Positions 26,804 through 35,768 of a stretch of 64,000 nucleotides of DNA are shown here, piece after piece. The first letter of the stretch is position 1. Each line of letters opens with the position of its first letter. Made by a program: the position numbers and the translations under genes. Under the pieces are notes generated by a model. That model was not told where the DNA came from, searched no databases, and saw only the letters and a list, made by a program, of their open reading frames with translations. This stretch comes from Bradyrhizobium sp. AUGA SZCCT0283 (GTDB lineage Bacteria; Pseudomonadota; Alphaproteobacteria; Rhizobiales; Xanthobacteraceae), in contig NZ_JAFCLU010000009.1 in assembly GCF_018130385.1 (NCBI RefSeq), positions 1-64,000 on the forward strand, read 5' to 3'.

Positions 26804-29215
26804 TTACGCCCTGGTTTTCGTGCAACTGGCTTCGGCCTCGACAACCGCCGCCATGGTGCGAAACACGCTTGAGGGATTGACGCTGATTGAATCGATGCCA
26901 AGCTGGGTCAGGTAGCGCGCGATCTCCGGATAATTTGCTGGAGCTTCTCCGCAGATGCCGACGTGACGTCCGTTTCGCTTGGCGCCCGTCACAGCCTGCC
27001 TGAACATCTCCAGCATGCCCGGATCGCGTTCATCGAAATCAAAGGCGACGATATCGGAATCCCGGTCGACGCCGAGCGTAAGCTGGGTGAGATCATTTGA
27101 ACCGATCGAGAAGCCGTCGAACAGTTCCGAAAACGCGTCGATCTGGATGACGTTGTTTGGAATCTCGCACATCACATAGATCTCAAGCCCGCCTTCGCCG
27201 CGCTTGAGGCCGTTGGCCGCCATCGTCGCGATCACACGTCGGCCTTCCTCGACGGTTCGGCAGAACGGCACCATGACGCGCAAATTGGAAAGACCCATTT
27301 CCTCGCGCACCCGGCGCAGCGCCGCGCACTCCAGCTTGAACCCTTCGGCATAGGCAGGGTGGCTGTAACGCGAAGCCCCCCGGAATCCCAGCATCGGATT
27401 CTCCTCCTTCGGCTCGAATGCCTCGCCGCCGAGCAGGCTGGCGTATTCGTTGGTCTTGAAGTCGGAAAGCCGGACAATCACCGGCTTGGGATAGAATGCA
27501 GCGGCAATCGTGCCGACACCCTCCGCCAGCCTTTGAATGAAGAAATCGGAAGGACTCTTGAAGCCTTTGACCAGACGAGCGATGGCAGCTTTCGCCTTGG
27601 CCGAGACGATCATCTGCGGCTTGAGCAGCGCCATCGGGTGGACGCCGATATGTTCGCTGATGATGAACTCCATGCGCGCGAGGCCGACCCCGGCCTGCGG
27701 TTGCATCGCGACCCGGAAGGCCATTTCAGGCGTGCCGACATTGACCATGATTGCGGTATGCGGCCGCCGGAGTTCGCTCACGGGCGTCCGGGTGACGTCG
27801 AAGGCGACCTTTCCCTGATAGACGTTTCCAATCTCGCCCTCGGCGCAGGAGATCGTGACGTTTGTCCCCGTCTTGAGCTTCTCCGTCGCATGCATCGCGC
27901 CCACCACGGCGGGGATGCCCAGTTCCCGAGCCACAATCGCGGCATGACAGGTCCGGCCGCCCTTGTCGGTGATGACGCCGGCCGCAATCTTCATGACCGG
28001 TTCCCAATCCGGACTGGTCGACGGCGCGACCAAAATCTCGCCTGGCTTGAAGGCGGCGAGGTCTCGCGCTGTGGCAATCCGGCGGGTGGGTCCCGATACA
28101 ATCTTTTCCCCCACCGCGCGACCGGTGACGATCACAGTCCCGCTTCCCTTGAGATCGTAGGTTTCGTAGACGTCCGGCGAACGCTGCGAGGCAACCGTCT
28201 CGGGCCGCGCCTGAATGATGTAGAGCTTGCCGTCGGCGCCGTCCTTGGCCCATTCAATATCCATGGGCATGGCAATGCCGGCATGTTTTGAATAGTGCTC
28301 CTCGATGTGCACGGCAATGTCCGCAAGGCGCAACACTTCCGTATCGGAGATGCAAAACCTTTGTTGCTCGGCGCTTGGCACCGTTCGAACAAGCGTTGCG
28401 CGGCTGCCGCCGCCCTTGCCGTAAATCATGCGGATTTGCTTGCCACCGAGCCGCCGCCGCAGGACGCAGCGAAATCCTTGCTTCAGGGTCGGCTTGTGAA
28501 CGTAGAACTCGTCAGGATCGACCTTGCCCTGGACGATGGTTTCGCCGAGGCCGTAACAGCCCGTGATGAAAACCACATCGCGAAACCCGGATTCGGTATC
28601 GAGCGTGAAGATGACGCCACTGGCGCCAATATCCGAACGCACCATCTTCATCACCGCGACGGAGAGGGCGACCTTGAAGTGATCGAAGCCCTTGTCGAGG
28701 CGATAGGAAATCGCGCGATCGGTGAAGATCGAGGCAAAGCAGCGCCGGCAGGCCTCGAACAGGTCTTTCGTGCCGCGCACATTGAGGAAGCTTTCATGCT
28801 GGCCGGCAAAGCTTGCGGTCGGAAGATCTTCCGCCGTCGCAGAACTTCGTACGGCAACGGCGACGCCGGTTCCGGCTTCCCGCTCAAGCTGCCGATAAGC
28901 TTCCACGATCTGTTCGCGGAGAAGCGGCGTGTCCATCGCCCTGTATATGATCTCGCGGGCTTTGGCGGCCTTGCTCGCAAGCTGCTTGATCTTGCGCTTG
29001 TCGAGACCGTCCAGAAGCCGGTGAAGTTCGTCCGCGACATAGCCCTGCGACAGCGCATCGCGATAAGCCTCTGCCGTGATGGCAAAACCATTGGGGACAG
29101 CAACCCCTTGTGACGACAAAACGGAATACAATTCGCCTAGCGACGCGGTCTTGCCGCCGACAAGGCCGACGTCGTTCAATCCGAGTTCGAGGAATGATCT
29201 GATATATTTTGCCAT
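26804..29215 (-). CDS. ppsA: Phosphoenolpyruvate synthase
   Basis: An 803-residue enzyme that makes phosphoenolpyruvate from pyruvate and ATP. The N-terminal nucleotide-binding domain has VAVAVRSSATAEDLPTASFAGQ; the phosphohistidine swivel motif is GGRTCHAAIVARE (His about 421); the C-terminal PEP/pyruvate barrel holds SIGSNDLTQL and GICGEAPANYP, including the catalytic Cys. It converges on the GH-A gene with six bases between stops. The ATG at 29215 lies 33 bases after a FixK box. Anaerobic expression suggests gluconeogenic use of pyruvate, perhaps the flux alternative to PflB. Confidence 0.96.
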   Translation of the reverse strand: MAKYIRSFLELGLNDVGLVGGKTASLGELYSVLSSQGVAVPNGFAITAEAYRDALSQGYVADELHRLLDGLDKRKIKQLASKAAKAREIIYRAMDTPLLREQIVEAYRQLEREAGTGVAVAVRSSATAEDLPTASFAGQHESFLNVRGTKDLFEACRRCFASIFTDRAISYRLDKGFDHFKVALSVAVMKMVRSDIGASGVIFTLDTESGFRDVVFITGCYGLGETIVQGKVDPDEFYVHKPTLKQGFRCVLRRRLGGKQIRMIYGKGGGSRATLVRTVPSAEQQRFCISDTEVLRLADIAVHIEEHYSKHAGIAMPMDIEWAKDGADGKLYIIQARPETVASQRSPDVYETYDLKGSGTVIVTGRAVGEKIVSGPTRRIATARDLAAFKPGEILVAPSTSPDWEPVMKIAAGVITDKGGRTCHAAIVARELGIPAVVGAMHATEKLKTGTNVTISCAEGEIGNVYQGKVAFDVTRTPVSELRRPHTAIMVNVGTPEMAFRVAMQPQAGVGLARMEFIISEHIGVHPMALLKPQMIVSAKAKAAIARLVKGFKSPSDFFIQRLAEGVGTIAAAFYPKPVIVRLSDFKTNEYASLLGGEAFEPKEENPMLGFRGASRYSHPAYAEGFKLECAALRRVREEMGLSNLRVMVPFCRTVEEGRRVIATMAANGLKRGEGGLEIYVMCEIPNNVIQIDAFSELFDGFSIGSNDLTQLTLGVDRDSDIVAFDFDERDPGMLEMFRQAVTGAKRNGRHVGICGEAPANYPEIARYLTQLGIDSISVNPSSVFRTMAAVVEAEASCTKTRA

Positions 29216-29248
29216 TTGCCCAATAAATCAGGCTGAATTCAGCCGGTA

Positions 29249-29262
29249 TTGACGAAGGTCAA
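29249..29262. promoter_or_regulatory. FixK/FNR box before ppsA
   Basis: TTGACGAAGGTCAA, full consensus, 33 bases upstream of the ppsA ATG. A box this close to the start implies a short leader, with the box near -40. Confidence 0.75.
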
Positions 29263-29371
29263 TCCTCGCGCACGTTCGCAGCGGAGTGCCTGACGGGGTC
29301 GTGAAGGGCAAAAATTTAGCCGCTAACCGGGGCGTCCCTCGGGGTATCGGAAAGGTGGAGAAGAATTGTAC

Positions 29372-29385
29372 TTGACGCACATCAA
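29372..29385. promoter_or_regulatory. FixK/FNR box before the coiled-coil protein gene
   Basis: TTGACGCACATCAA, full consensus, 73 bases upstream of the ATG at 29459. Together with the box at 29249 it makes a divergent, doubly regulated region between ppsA and this gene. Confidence 0.8.
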
Positions 29386-29458
29386 CCAATGGTGCGGGGC
29401 ACCATGGTAATTGACAATTTGGACGATTAATCGCTTGGAAACCTGCGGAGATGCGCAA

Positions 29459-30058
29459 ATGCCTATGCAAAGCAACATCCACTTCTACGTAAACTGGGCT
29501 AAAGAGCGCCTCGATGAAATGGACGCCACGCTGACGTCATTTGAGAACAAAGTCGCTGCAGTGCAAGCCGATGCCCGCGATAGGGCAGACAAGGTTCTTT
29601 CAGTAATGCGCGAAAAACGCGATGAATTTCGGAACATCGTCAAGAAACAGGCGGAAGCGAATGAGGCCGGCTGGATCACGGCTCAGGCGCAATTGGAGTC
29701 TGAATGGGGTTCCTTCGAGACCGAAGCAAAAAAATATGTCGAGAGCTTCGTCAAGCAGGTCGAGCAACAGCAGGCAACGTTTAAACTTCAGGCCGCCGCC
29801 CAACTGAACGCCTGGCGCGAAGCGGCCGACAAACTTGGCTCCGCTGCCAACGATTTCGCAGCTGAACGTCGGAACGAAATCGATGCGGCGCTGAAGCGTA
29901 TGAACGCTGATGCCGTCGCAGCGGAGGCAAAGCTCCTGAAGCTGAGTGAGGCGGGAACCCAGTCCTGGTCCGTACTGACGGCCGCTCTAACGGAAACCCG
30001 GGCTACTTTCGATCGCGCCAATCAGGCGCTGCGGGAGCAGTTCAAGCGATCTGCCTGA
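29459..30058 (+). CDS. Alpha-helical coiled-coil protein of unknown function
   Basis: A 199-residue protein that is almost wholly charged, amphipathic helix with long Ala/Glu/Lys/Gln stretches and no Cys, signal peptide or membrane segment. The pattern recalls phasins and apolipoprotein-like helical proteins, but no family motif is certain. The ATG is preceded by GGAG. A perfect FixK box lies upstream and a c-type cytochrome follows 87 bases later on the same strand, so it belongs to the low-oxygen set. A structural role, such as coating polyhydroxybutyrate granules or membranes, is possible but unproved. Confidence 0.7.
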   Translation: MPMQSNIHFYVNWAKERLDEMDATLTSFENKVAAVQADARDRADKVLSVMREKRDEFRNIVKKQAEANEAGWITAQAQLESEWGSFETEAKKYVESFVKQVEQQQATFKLQAAAQLNAWREAADKLGSAANDFAAERRNEIDAALKRMNADAVAAEAKLLKLSEAGTQSWSVLTAALTETRATFDRANQALREQFKRSA

Positions 30059-30145
30059 TCAAGACAGTTGGCCTTTCCGGCCTGACGGTCCTTTGGCGGG
30101 ATTAGTCGCAGTGGCGAAAGGCGCCACTGCGTAACGATGTAGGAT

Positions 30146-30487
30146 ATGCCCGTGCGGTCGGTCAATCGAGAGCCTTGTTACAGGATCGCAGCGGCGATGG
30201 TCGCATGGCTCTGCCTTGGCGCGCACGTCAGGATCGCGAACGCTCAAGCAAATAATCTGCCTGCAATTGTTGAGATCTGTACGCCCTGTCATGGTGTGGA
30301 TGGCACCGGGGGCGATGTTGAAAAGCCAAATCTCGCCGGACAAAAGAGCATCTATATTCGCGAGCAACTTTTGGCCTTCCGATCTGGCAAGCGCAAACAC
30401 CCCGACATGAAATCGATCGCTCGGGACTTGTCAGACCGGGAGATTGATCAACTCGTAATCTATTACTCTACTTTATCGCCCAATTGA
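30146..30487 (+). CDS. Small periplasmic c-type cytochrome
   Basis: A 113-residue class I cytochrome c. An N-terminal export signal (MVAWLCLGAHVRIANA) precedes a single heme site CTPCH (Cys45, Cys48, His49), with a likely Met ligand near residue 88 (HPDMKSIA) and the C-terminal helix LSDREIDQLVIYYSTL. It is like cytochrome c553/c4 halves that carry electrons to terminal oxidases or reductases. It may be co-transcribed with the coiled-coil gene upstream. Partner enzymes are not in this window. Confidence 0.88.
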   Translation: MPVRSVNREPCYRIAAAMVAWLCLGAHVRIANAQANNLPAIVEICTPCHGVDGTGGDVEKPNLAGQKSIYIREQLLAFRSGKRKHPDMKSIARDLSDREIDQLVIYYSTLSPN

Positions 30488-30600
30488 CACCGTTCCGGTG
30501 GAGCGAGCGCTCTTGACCACACTTGCGTGCGGCGTGTCTTGCGCGAAGCATGGTTGGGCATCAGAAAGTCATGATACTAGCCGCCTCGTCTTTCTCGTGA

Positions 30601-32721
30601 TTACTCGTAGCGTAACGCTTCGATTGGATCGAGCCGGGCGGCCTTCCGTGCAGGGTAGTAGCCGAAGAAGATGCCAACGGCTGCCGAGAACAGGAACCCG
30701 CCCGCGATGGCGGCGAGCGATATCGGTGCCGGCCAGCCGGTGAGGGCAGAAATGGCGAGGGAAAATGCCGCGCCGATGATAATTCCCACGATGCCGCCGC
30801 TGACGCTGATGAATATTGCCTCAGCAAGAAACTGCAGCAGGACATGCAGCCTTCGCGCACCGATCGCCATCCGTAACCCGATCTCCCGCGTCCGTTCGGT
30901 CACTGAGACGAGCAGGATATTCATGATGCCGATGCCGCCGACCACAAGCGATATCGACGCCACCGCGGCCAACAGAAGCGCCATGATGCGGCTGCTGCCT
31001 TCCGCGGTCTCCGCGATCTGGCTGAGATTTCGCACGGAAAAATCGTTGACGCTACCCGGCCTGATGCGGTGACGGCGCGCCAGGATTTCAGTCGCCTGGC
31101 TGATCGCGGTCTGGATGCTGGTCTGATCTACCGCCTGCACATAAATCTGGTTCACGAACCCTATCATGCGCGGTTGAAGGCCGTAAGGGTTTGGCGCCGC
31201 CGGATAGATCCAGTTGATGGCCGTTTGCTGCTGGCTCGGAGACGCAACGCCGAGAATTTTGCGCTCGGCCGTTGTGAAAGGAACCATGATCAGATCATCC
31301 TGGTCCTGTCCGAAGGATGTCTGTCCCTTGGTGTCGAGGATTCCGACCACCTGCAATGCGACGCCCCTCGCTTGCACCGTGGCGCCGATCGGATTCTGAA
31401 AAGTGCCGAACAATTGCCGGCGCACGGTCTCGCCGAGGACCGCGACAAGTGCCGCGCTTCGCTCATCCTCCGGCGTGATCGCCCGCCCGGCTGCGATCTG
31501 CCAGTTCGTCATCGGCGGGTAATTGGAACTTACCCCCTGGATGCCGGTGGTCCAGTTCTGGTTTGAAAACCGAATCTGCCCGGACTGGCGGATGAGATAA
31601 CTCACCTCACCCGCGGCAGGCGCCTCTCGTCGGATCGCATGGACATCGGCGACGGTCAGCGTCGAGGCGCTTCCGGACCCACCGCGGGCGCCCCCGCTGG
31701 TGGCCGCCCCGGGCAGTATGACAACGAGGTTGGTTCCCAGTCTTGCGATCTCCTTGCGAACCGCCTCGTTGGCCCCCTGGCCGACGGACACCATGACGAT
31801 CAATGCGGCCACGCCAATGAAGACGCCGAGCATCGTCAGCGCCGAGCGCATCTTGTTGCGCCAGATTGCCTCTGCCGCCGCGGTCATTACCATCCAGGCA
31901 AACGGCCAGGAGGCGCCCGACAGCCCGACATAGCGCTGAGGCGCTGCCGGTTTCGAGAGAGAGGCCAAGTCGCTCGTTGTCCGGGTTGCAGGGACTGCGG
32001 TCCGGGGCGCCCGTTCGCGCGCGGTGTTTCTCACATCGGAGATGATCTGACCGTCGCGCATGGTCAGCACGCGATCGGCAAAGGCCGCAATATCAGGCTC
32101 GTGCGTAACCACGATGATGGTGACGCCTTGTTGCCGATTGAGCGAGCTGAGCGTCTGCATAATCTCGTTTGAATTTCGGGTATCGAGATTGCCGGTCGGT
32201 TCATCCGCCAGCAACAGACTCGGCTGGTTGATCAGGGCGCGGGCGATCGCGACCCGCTGCTGCTGCCCGCCCGACAGCTGGCCCGGCGTGTTGCGTTCAC
32301 GGTCGCGTAGCCCGAGCTTGTCCAGAACCGCGCGTGCCCGGTCGAAGCGTACGCGCGCATGGCCCTGACCGGACATCGCGTACAGAAGGGGCAAGGCAAC
32401 ATTGTCGATCGCACTGGTGCGCGGCAGCAAATTGAAGCTCTGGAACACGAATCCAAGCCGCTCGCTTCGCAGGCCGGCGAGATCCGGCTCGGCAAGCTGC
32501 GCGACCTCGATGCCATCGAACCAGTAACGACCGCTTGTCGGCCGGTCGAGGCAGCCGAGGACCGACATCAGCGTCGACTTGCCCGACCCCGACGCTCCCA
32601 TGATGGCGATGAACTCGCCGTGTTCGACGGTCAGGCTGACGTCCCGGAGCGCAAAAACGTCGATGTCGCCGACGTGATATGTCCGCGACACCTTCTCAAT
32701 TTTGATGACCGGCTCCGCCAT
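30601..32721 (-). CDS. macB: MacB-type ABC transporter (ATPase fused to FtsX-like permease)
   Basis: A 706-residue protein. The ATPase domain (1-225) has Walker A GASGSGKST, signature LSGGQQQR and Walker B LLLADEPTGNLD. After a linker come one membrane segment, a large MacB periplasmic core domain and three C-terminal segments with TERTREIGLRMAIGARR. MacB drives export through MacA and an outer-membrane TolC protein. ATG 32721 is used; a TTG at 32730 has a better ribosome site (AAGG) and could be the true start. It follows macA, with 31 bases between. Confidence 0.93.
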   Translation of the reverse strand: MAEPVIKIEKVSRTYHVGDIDVFALRDVSLTVEHGEFIAIMGASGSGKSTLMSVLGCLDRPTSGRYWFDGIEVAQLAEPDLAGLRSERLGFVFQSFNLLPRTSAIDNVALPLLYAMSGQGHARVRFDRARAVLDKLGLRDRERNTPGQLSGGQQQRVAIARALINQPSLLLADEPTGNLDTRNSNEIMQTLSSLNRQQGVTIIVVTHEPDIAAFADRVLTMRDGQIISDVRNTARERAPRTAVPATRTTSDLASLSKPAAPQRYVGLSGASWPFAWMVMTAAAEAIWRNKMRSALTMLGVFIGVAALIVMVSVGQGANEAVRKEIARLGTNLVVILPGAATSGGARGGSGSASTLTVADVHAIRREAPAAGEVSYLIRQSGQIRFSNQNWTTGIQGVSSNYPPMTNWQIAAGRAITPEDERSAALVAVLGETVRRQLFGTFQNPIGATVQARGVALQVVGILDTKGQTSFGQDQDDLIMVPFTTAERKILGVASPSQQQTAINWIYPAAPNPYGLQPRMIGFVNQIYVQAVDQTSIQTAISQATEILARRHRIRPGSVNDFSVRNLSQIAETAEGSSRIMALLLAAVASISLVVGGIGIMNILLVSVTERTREIGLRMAIGARRLHVLLQFLAEAIFISVSGGIVGIIIGAAFSLAISALTGWPAPISLAAIAGGFLFSAAVGIFFGYYPARKAARLDPIEALRYE

Positions 32722-32752
32722 GCACGTCAATCGCTGCCTTGTAGCCGCACAA

Positions 32753-34024
32753 TCAGAGTCGCGGTCGAGGCACCGCAGAGCGCCCGTTCACCGAAGTCTG
32801 CTGTTCGGCAATGATTACCTTGTCGTCGACCTTCAGATCGCCCTGGACAATTTCCGTGAACTCGTCGTCGTCGAGTCCGCCCGTCACCTGAACCGGCGCC
32901 GGCGTTCCGTCGCGAAGCACCCAGACCCGTGGTTGCTTGGTTTCGTGAGGGACGGTTCCGGTCGGCACATAGCGCAAGGCCTGGTTCGGAACGCGGAGCA
33001 CCGCACTGCGCTGATCGACGATGATCCGGGTTGCGGCCGTCAGGCCCGGCTTGAGCGCCAGGTCGGAGTTGTCGACGCTGACGACGACGTCGTAGGTGAC
33101 AACGTTTTGTACCGTTTGTGGGGACTGGCGGACCTGAGTGACCCGGCCTTCGAAGGCGCGCCTGGAATATGCATCGACGGTAAATGTCGCCTTGTTGCCG
33201 TTCCTGATGCCGCCGATGTCGCTTTCGCTGACATTGGCGTCGACCTGCATCTTGGTAAGGTCAGTCGCGATCAGGAACAGGGTAGGGGTCTGGAAGCTCG
33301 CCGCGACGGTCTGCCCCATGGTCACGTTGCGCGAGACAACGGTGCCATCGACCGGCGAGATAATGTTGGTGTAATCGAGATTGACCTGCGCTGCGTCGAG
33401 CACCGCCTGGCGCTGCTGAATGGTGGCTTCGTCGAATATGATCTGCGCCTGTGCCTGATCGTATACGCTTTTTGCGTTGTCGTAGGCGTCTCTCGACACG
33501 GCGTTGGTCTGCACGAGAGTTGCGTGGCGTTCCAGCGAGAGCTTGGCATACACCAGCGATGCTTTGTCCTTCTCCAGTTGGGCTTTCGCGACGGCGAGGT
33601 TCGCCTTTCCCTGATCGACCATGCTTTGATACGGGCGCGGATCGATCTTGGCGCAGGACTGTCCACGCTTGACTTGCGTATTGTAGTCGCAGCTCAGTTC
33701 CTGGATGACTCCGGATACGTAAGTTCCGACAATGATCGTCAATTCGGGGTTGACGGTCCCTGTTGCGCTAATGCTGCGGGCGATTGGTCCAATCGTGACG
33801 GGCGCGGTCGCATAGCGAATTCCCGAACCGCTGCCAACGGACCACCAGACGGAGATCGTCCCAACGGCAAGCAGAAGCGCCACCGCTACGCCGATCGCCC
33901 AGTACCGGGCCGTTCCGCGTTTCTGCGCCGCCGGCTCCCGAACCCCACGCTCGGTTGCCGGGAAGGGTACAATTTGCAGCGCATCCTTGCCGCCGGATTC
34001 GCCAGGGCCCGACTGCTTGTTCAT
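32753..34024 (-). CDS. macA: MacA-like periplasmic adaptor protein (HlyD family)
   Basis: A 423-residue membrane-fusion protein. One N-terminal membrane segment (YWAIGVAVALLLAVGTISVWW) is followed by split lipoyl halves, a long coiled-coil hairpin (about 100-190), and beta-barrel and membrane-proximal domains. It links MacB to an outer-membrane channel. It starts at ATG 34024, 57 bases after a FixK box, and precedes macB. The typical substrate is a lipid, peptide or macrolide; here unknown. It is the second tripartite exporter under a FixK box in the window. Confidence 0.92.
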   Translation of the reverse strand: MNKQSGPGESGGKDALQIVPFPATERGVREPAAQKRGTARYWAIGVAVALLLAVGTISVWWSVGSGSGIRYATAPVTIGPIARSISATGTVNPELTIIVGTYVSGVIQELSCDYNTQVKRGQSCAKIDPRPYQSMVDQGKANLAVAKAQLEKDKASLVYAKLSLERHATLVQTNAVSRDAYDNAKSVYDQAQAQIIFDEATIQQRQAVLDAAQVNLDYTNIISPVDGTVVSRNVTMGQTVAASFQTPTLFLIATDLTKMQVDANVSESDIGGIRNGNKATFTVDAYSRRAFEGRVTQVRQSPQTVQNVVTYDVVVSVDNSDLALKPGLTAATRIIVDQRSAVLRVPNQALRYVPTGTVPHETKQPRVWVLRDGTPAPVQVTGGLDDDEFTEIVQGDLKVDDKVIIAEQQTSVNGRSAVPRPRL

Positions 34025-34081
34025 CTCGCCTAAACCTCACGGCAACAATTACTAAATGTAGCCCGCTGGTGACCGAGGCAG

Positions 34082-34095
34082 TTGATCGGCATCAA
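34082..34095. promoter_or_regulatory. FixK/FNR box before macAB
   Basis: TTGATCGGCATCAA, full consensus, 57 bases upstream of the macA ATG. Confidence 0.75.
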
Positions 34096-34191
34096 GGTGA
34101 TCGGACCTGGTTTCCGCTGAAAGCGACGCTGCCGCCGGTAGAAAAGTAGTGTGAGGTGTGCAGCGGAGCTAACCAGACCGTTCCGGACGGT

Positions 34192-34395
34192 TCATGGCGT
34201 CGGTAACGCAAGTGCAAGCCTTCGGTCCTCAAGCCGCGCCTTGGTCTTGATGATCTGGGCAGTCTGCGAATATTCGTTGCCGGTGTTGACGCGGGCCGCA
34301 ATCCCGAAGCCCGCGACGCCGATGCCCGCCACCAAGGCAGCGACCACAATTTTCATGTGGGTCGTGCGATCTGCGCTATAGATCGAGTGGTTCAT
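34192..34395 (-). CDS. Small single-span membrane protein, unknown function
   Basis: A 67-residue protein with one hydrophobic segment (MKIVVAALVAGIGVAGFGIAA) followed by a charged tail. The ATG at 34395 has a clear GGAGG about six bases upstream, which supports real translation despite its size. The segment could be a signal anchor. I do not recognise a family. It sits between macAB and the FixK-type regulator gene on the same strand, so it may be carried on the regulator's transcript. Confidence 0.6.
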   Translation of the reverse strand: MNHSIYSADRTTHMKIVVAALVAGIGVAGFGIAARVNTGNEYSQTAQIIKTKARLEDRRLALALPTP

Positions 34396-34480
34396 GGCGG
34401 ACCTCCAGAAAGTTTCGATTCTTGAAGTCGTCGTATTGCTTTCCTATGCGGCTGCGATCGGGTGAACGAGAGAGGTGCCC

Positions 34481-35164
34481 TCACGCATCCATATTGTGCA
34501 GGCGCTGCCGGTTGCGAAGCACGATCTGACGGGCGCCGGAGAAGGCAAGCACGCCATCATTGTGAAGTTGTGACAGGGCGCGCGAGACTGTTTCAAGCGT
34601 GAGCCCCAGATAGTCTCCGATGTCCCTGCGGCACATCGGAAGCGCCATCATGCCAGTCGCGGCCAGACGACGGTCCATCTCAAGCAGGAAGCTTGCGACG
34701 CGCTCCATCGCGTTCTTGCGGCCGAGAAGCAGCATATGGTCTTCGGCACGTCCAAGCTCGCCGGCTGTCATGGTCCAGAGGCTGCGGGCAACCTGGGCGG
34801 TCATGCCGGCTGCCTGCTCGAGGCTGCGGCGCTTCACCAGGCGAACCGTGGTGTCAACGATAGCTTCCGCGGTCAGCCGATGGGTCGGTCCGGACTCCAG
34901 CCCGAAGACGTCGCCCGGAAGGTAGAATGCGCCAATCTGCCGCCTGCCGTCGGATAGCAGTTTGTAACTTCGGACCGAACCGCAAATGACCTGATAGACG
35001 TAGTCCGAAGGCTCATCCTCCCCATAGATTTCCTCATCCTTCTTGTAGGAGAATTCCGTGGCGACAAGACCCGCATGGCCGGCAATCGCATGGAATTGGT
35101 CGGGGCGGCCGGCAGTGGCGACTTTGGGATTTGCGACGGGAGCGCTGATCGATTGAGTGAGCAT
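34481..35164 (-). CDS. fixK: Crp/Fnr-family regulator of the FixK type
   Basis: A 227-residue regulator with an N-terminal cyclic-nucleotide-like beta barrel and a C-terminal helix-turn-helix (DIGDYLGLTLETVSRALSQL) bearing the E-xx-S-R recognition pattern that reads TTGA half-sites. The FNR N-terminal cysteine cluster is missing, so it does not sense oxygen through an Fe-S cluster. A Cys just before the HTH (PMCRRDIG) may match the redox-sensitive Cys of FixK2. ATG 35164 has AGGAG upstream. It is the obvious candidate regulator of the TTGA-N6-TCAA sites here, although FixK paralogues elsewhere in the genome could act too. Confidence 0.88.
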   Translation of the reverse strand: MLTQSISAPVANPKVATAGRPDQFHAIAGHAGLVATEFSYKKDEEIYGEDEPSDYVYQVICGSVRSYKLLSDGRRQIGAFYLPGDVFGLESGPTHRLTAEAIVDTTVRLVKRRSLEQAAGMTAQVARSLWTMTAGELGRAEDHMLLLGRKNAMERVASFLLEMDRRLAATGMMALPMCRRDIGDYLGLTLETVSRALSQLHNDGVLAFSGARQIVLRNRQRLHNMDA

Positions 35165-35423
35165 GTGCCATCTCCTGAACGAGCTGATGGCCAATTGTTA
35201 GTTCAGGTCACTGCGTCGCGAAATTTCGTTTCTTTTCTTAGGGGCGGGTCCCTAAGTAGTTTACCGGAGGTGGTCTCCAGCCTTCGAAAGCGCTCTCGGC
35301 ACATCCTAAAGGCAAATGACGGATACGGATCCCAATCAATTGCACCGGCTTCTGCGGTCCAATGGATGGGGCCGATGTAGGCTAGCGCGGGCATCAGGCG
35401 CCGTTGCCGAAAAAACAATGCAG

Positions 35424-35768
35424 TTAAGTCTGGTCGATCCCGGCAAAATCGCCACCCGACGACATCGCGGCGATAATGGCCGCTTGGATGGTCTTGTCCT
35501 GCAACGCTACGGCACGGGTCAGCGACATCAGGCGCCGGCGGGTATCATAGAGCTGATCGAGCAGGGACAGCACCACCGGGAGCGCGCCGCTATCAATCTC
35601 GAGCTCGTAAGTCAGGGTGCAGATCAGACGGATCCGGGCGCATTCCATGTCCGAGAACGACAAACCGGCGTCCTGCTGCGGAGCGACCAGTTCGTCGCGG
35701 ATCCAGCCCTCAAGATCGCCGCGTTGCAGCGAGGGTATGGTCGTCAGAAGGTCGTCGATAGCCATCAT
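35424..35768 (-). CDS. cbpM: Chaperone modulator CbpM
   Basis: A 114-residue protein with the CbpM pattern: an N-terminal MerR-like helical region (DDLLTTIPSLQRGDLEGWIRDELVAPQQ), a short linker and C-terminal helices. CbpM binds and inhibits the J-domain protein CbpA. Its ATG (35768) overlaps the dnaJ-like stop (ATGA), the usual cbpA-cbpM order and coupling. The downstream partner gene on this strand is the FixK regulator after 259 bases. Confidence 0.85.
   Translation of the reverse strand: MMAIDDLLTTIPSLQRGDLEGWIRDELVAPQQDAGLSFSDMECARIRLICTLTYELEIDSGALPVVLSLLDQLYDTRRRLMSLTRAVALQDKTIQAAIIAAMSSGGDFAGIDQT

Noticed and set aside
30262..30470. Extra FixK-like box in the cytochrome gene (TTGATCAA)
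   Set aside because: The two halves are adjacent without the six-base spacer, and it is inside coding sequence.
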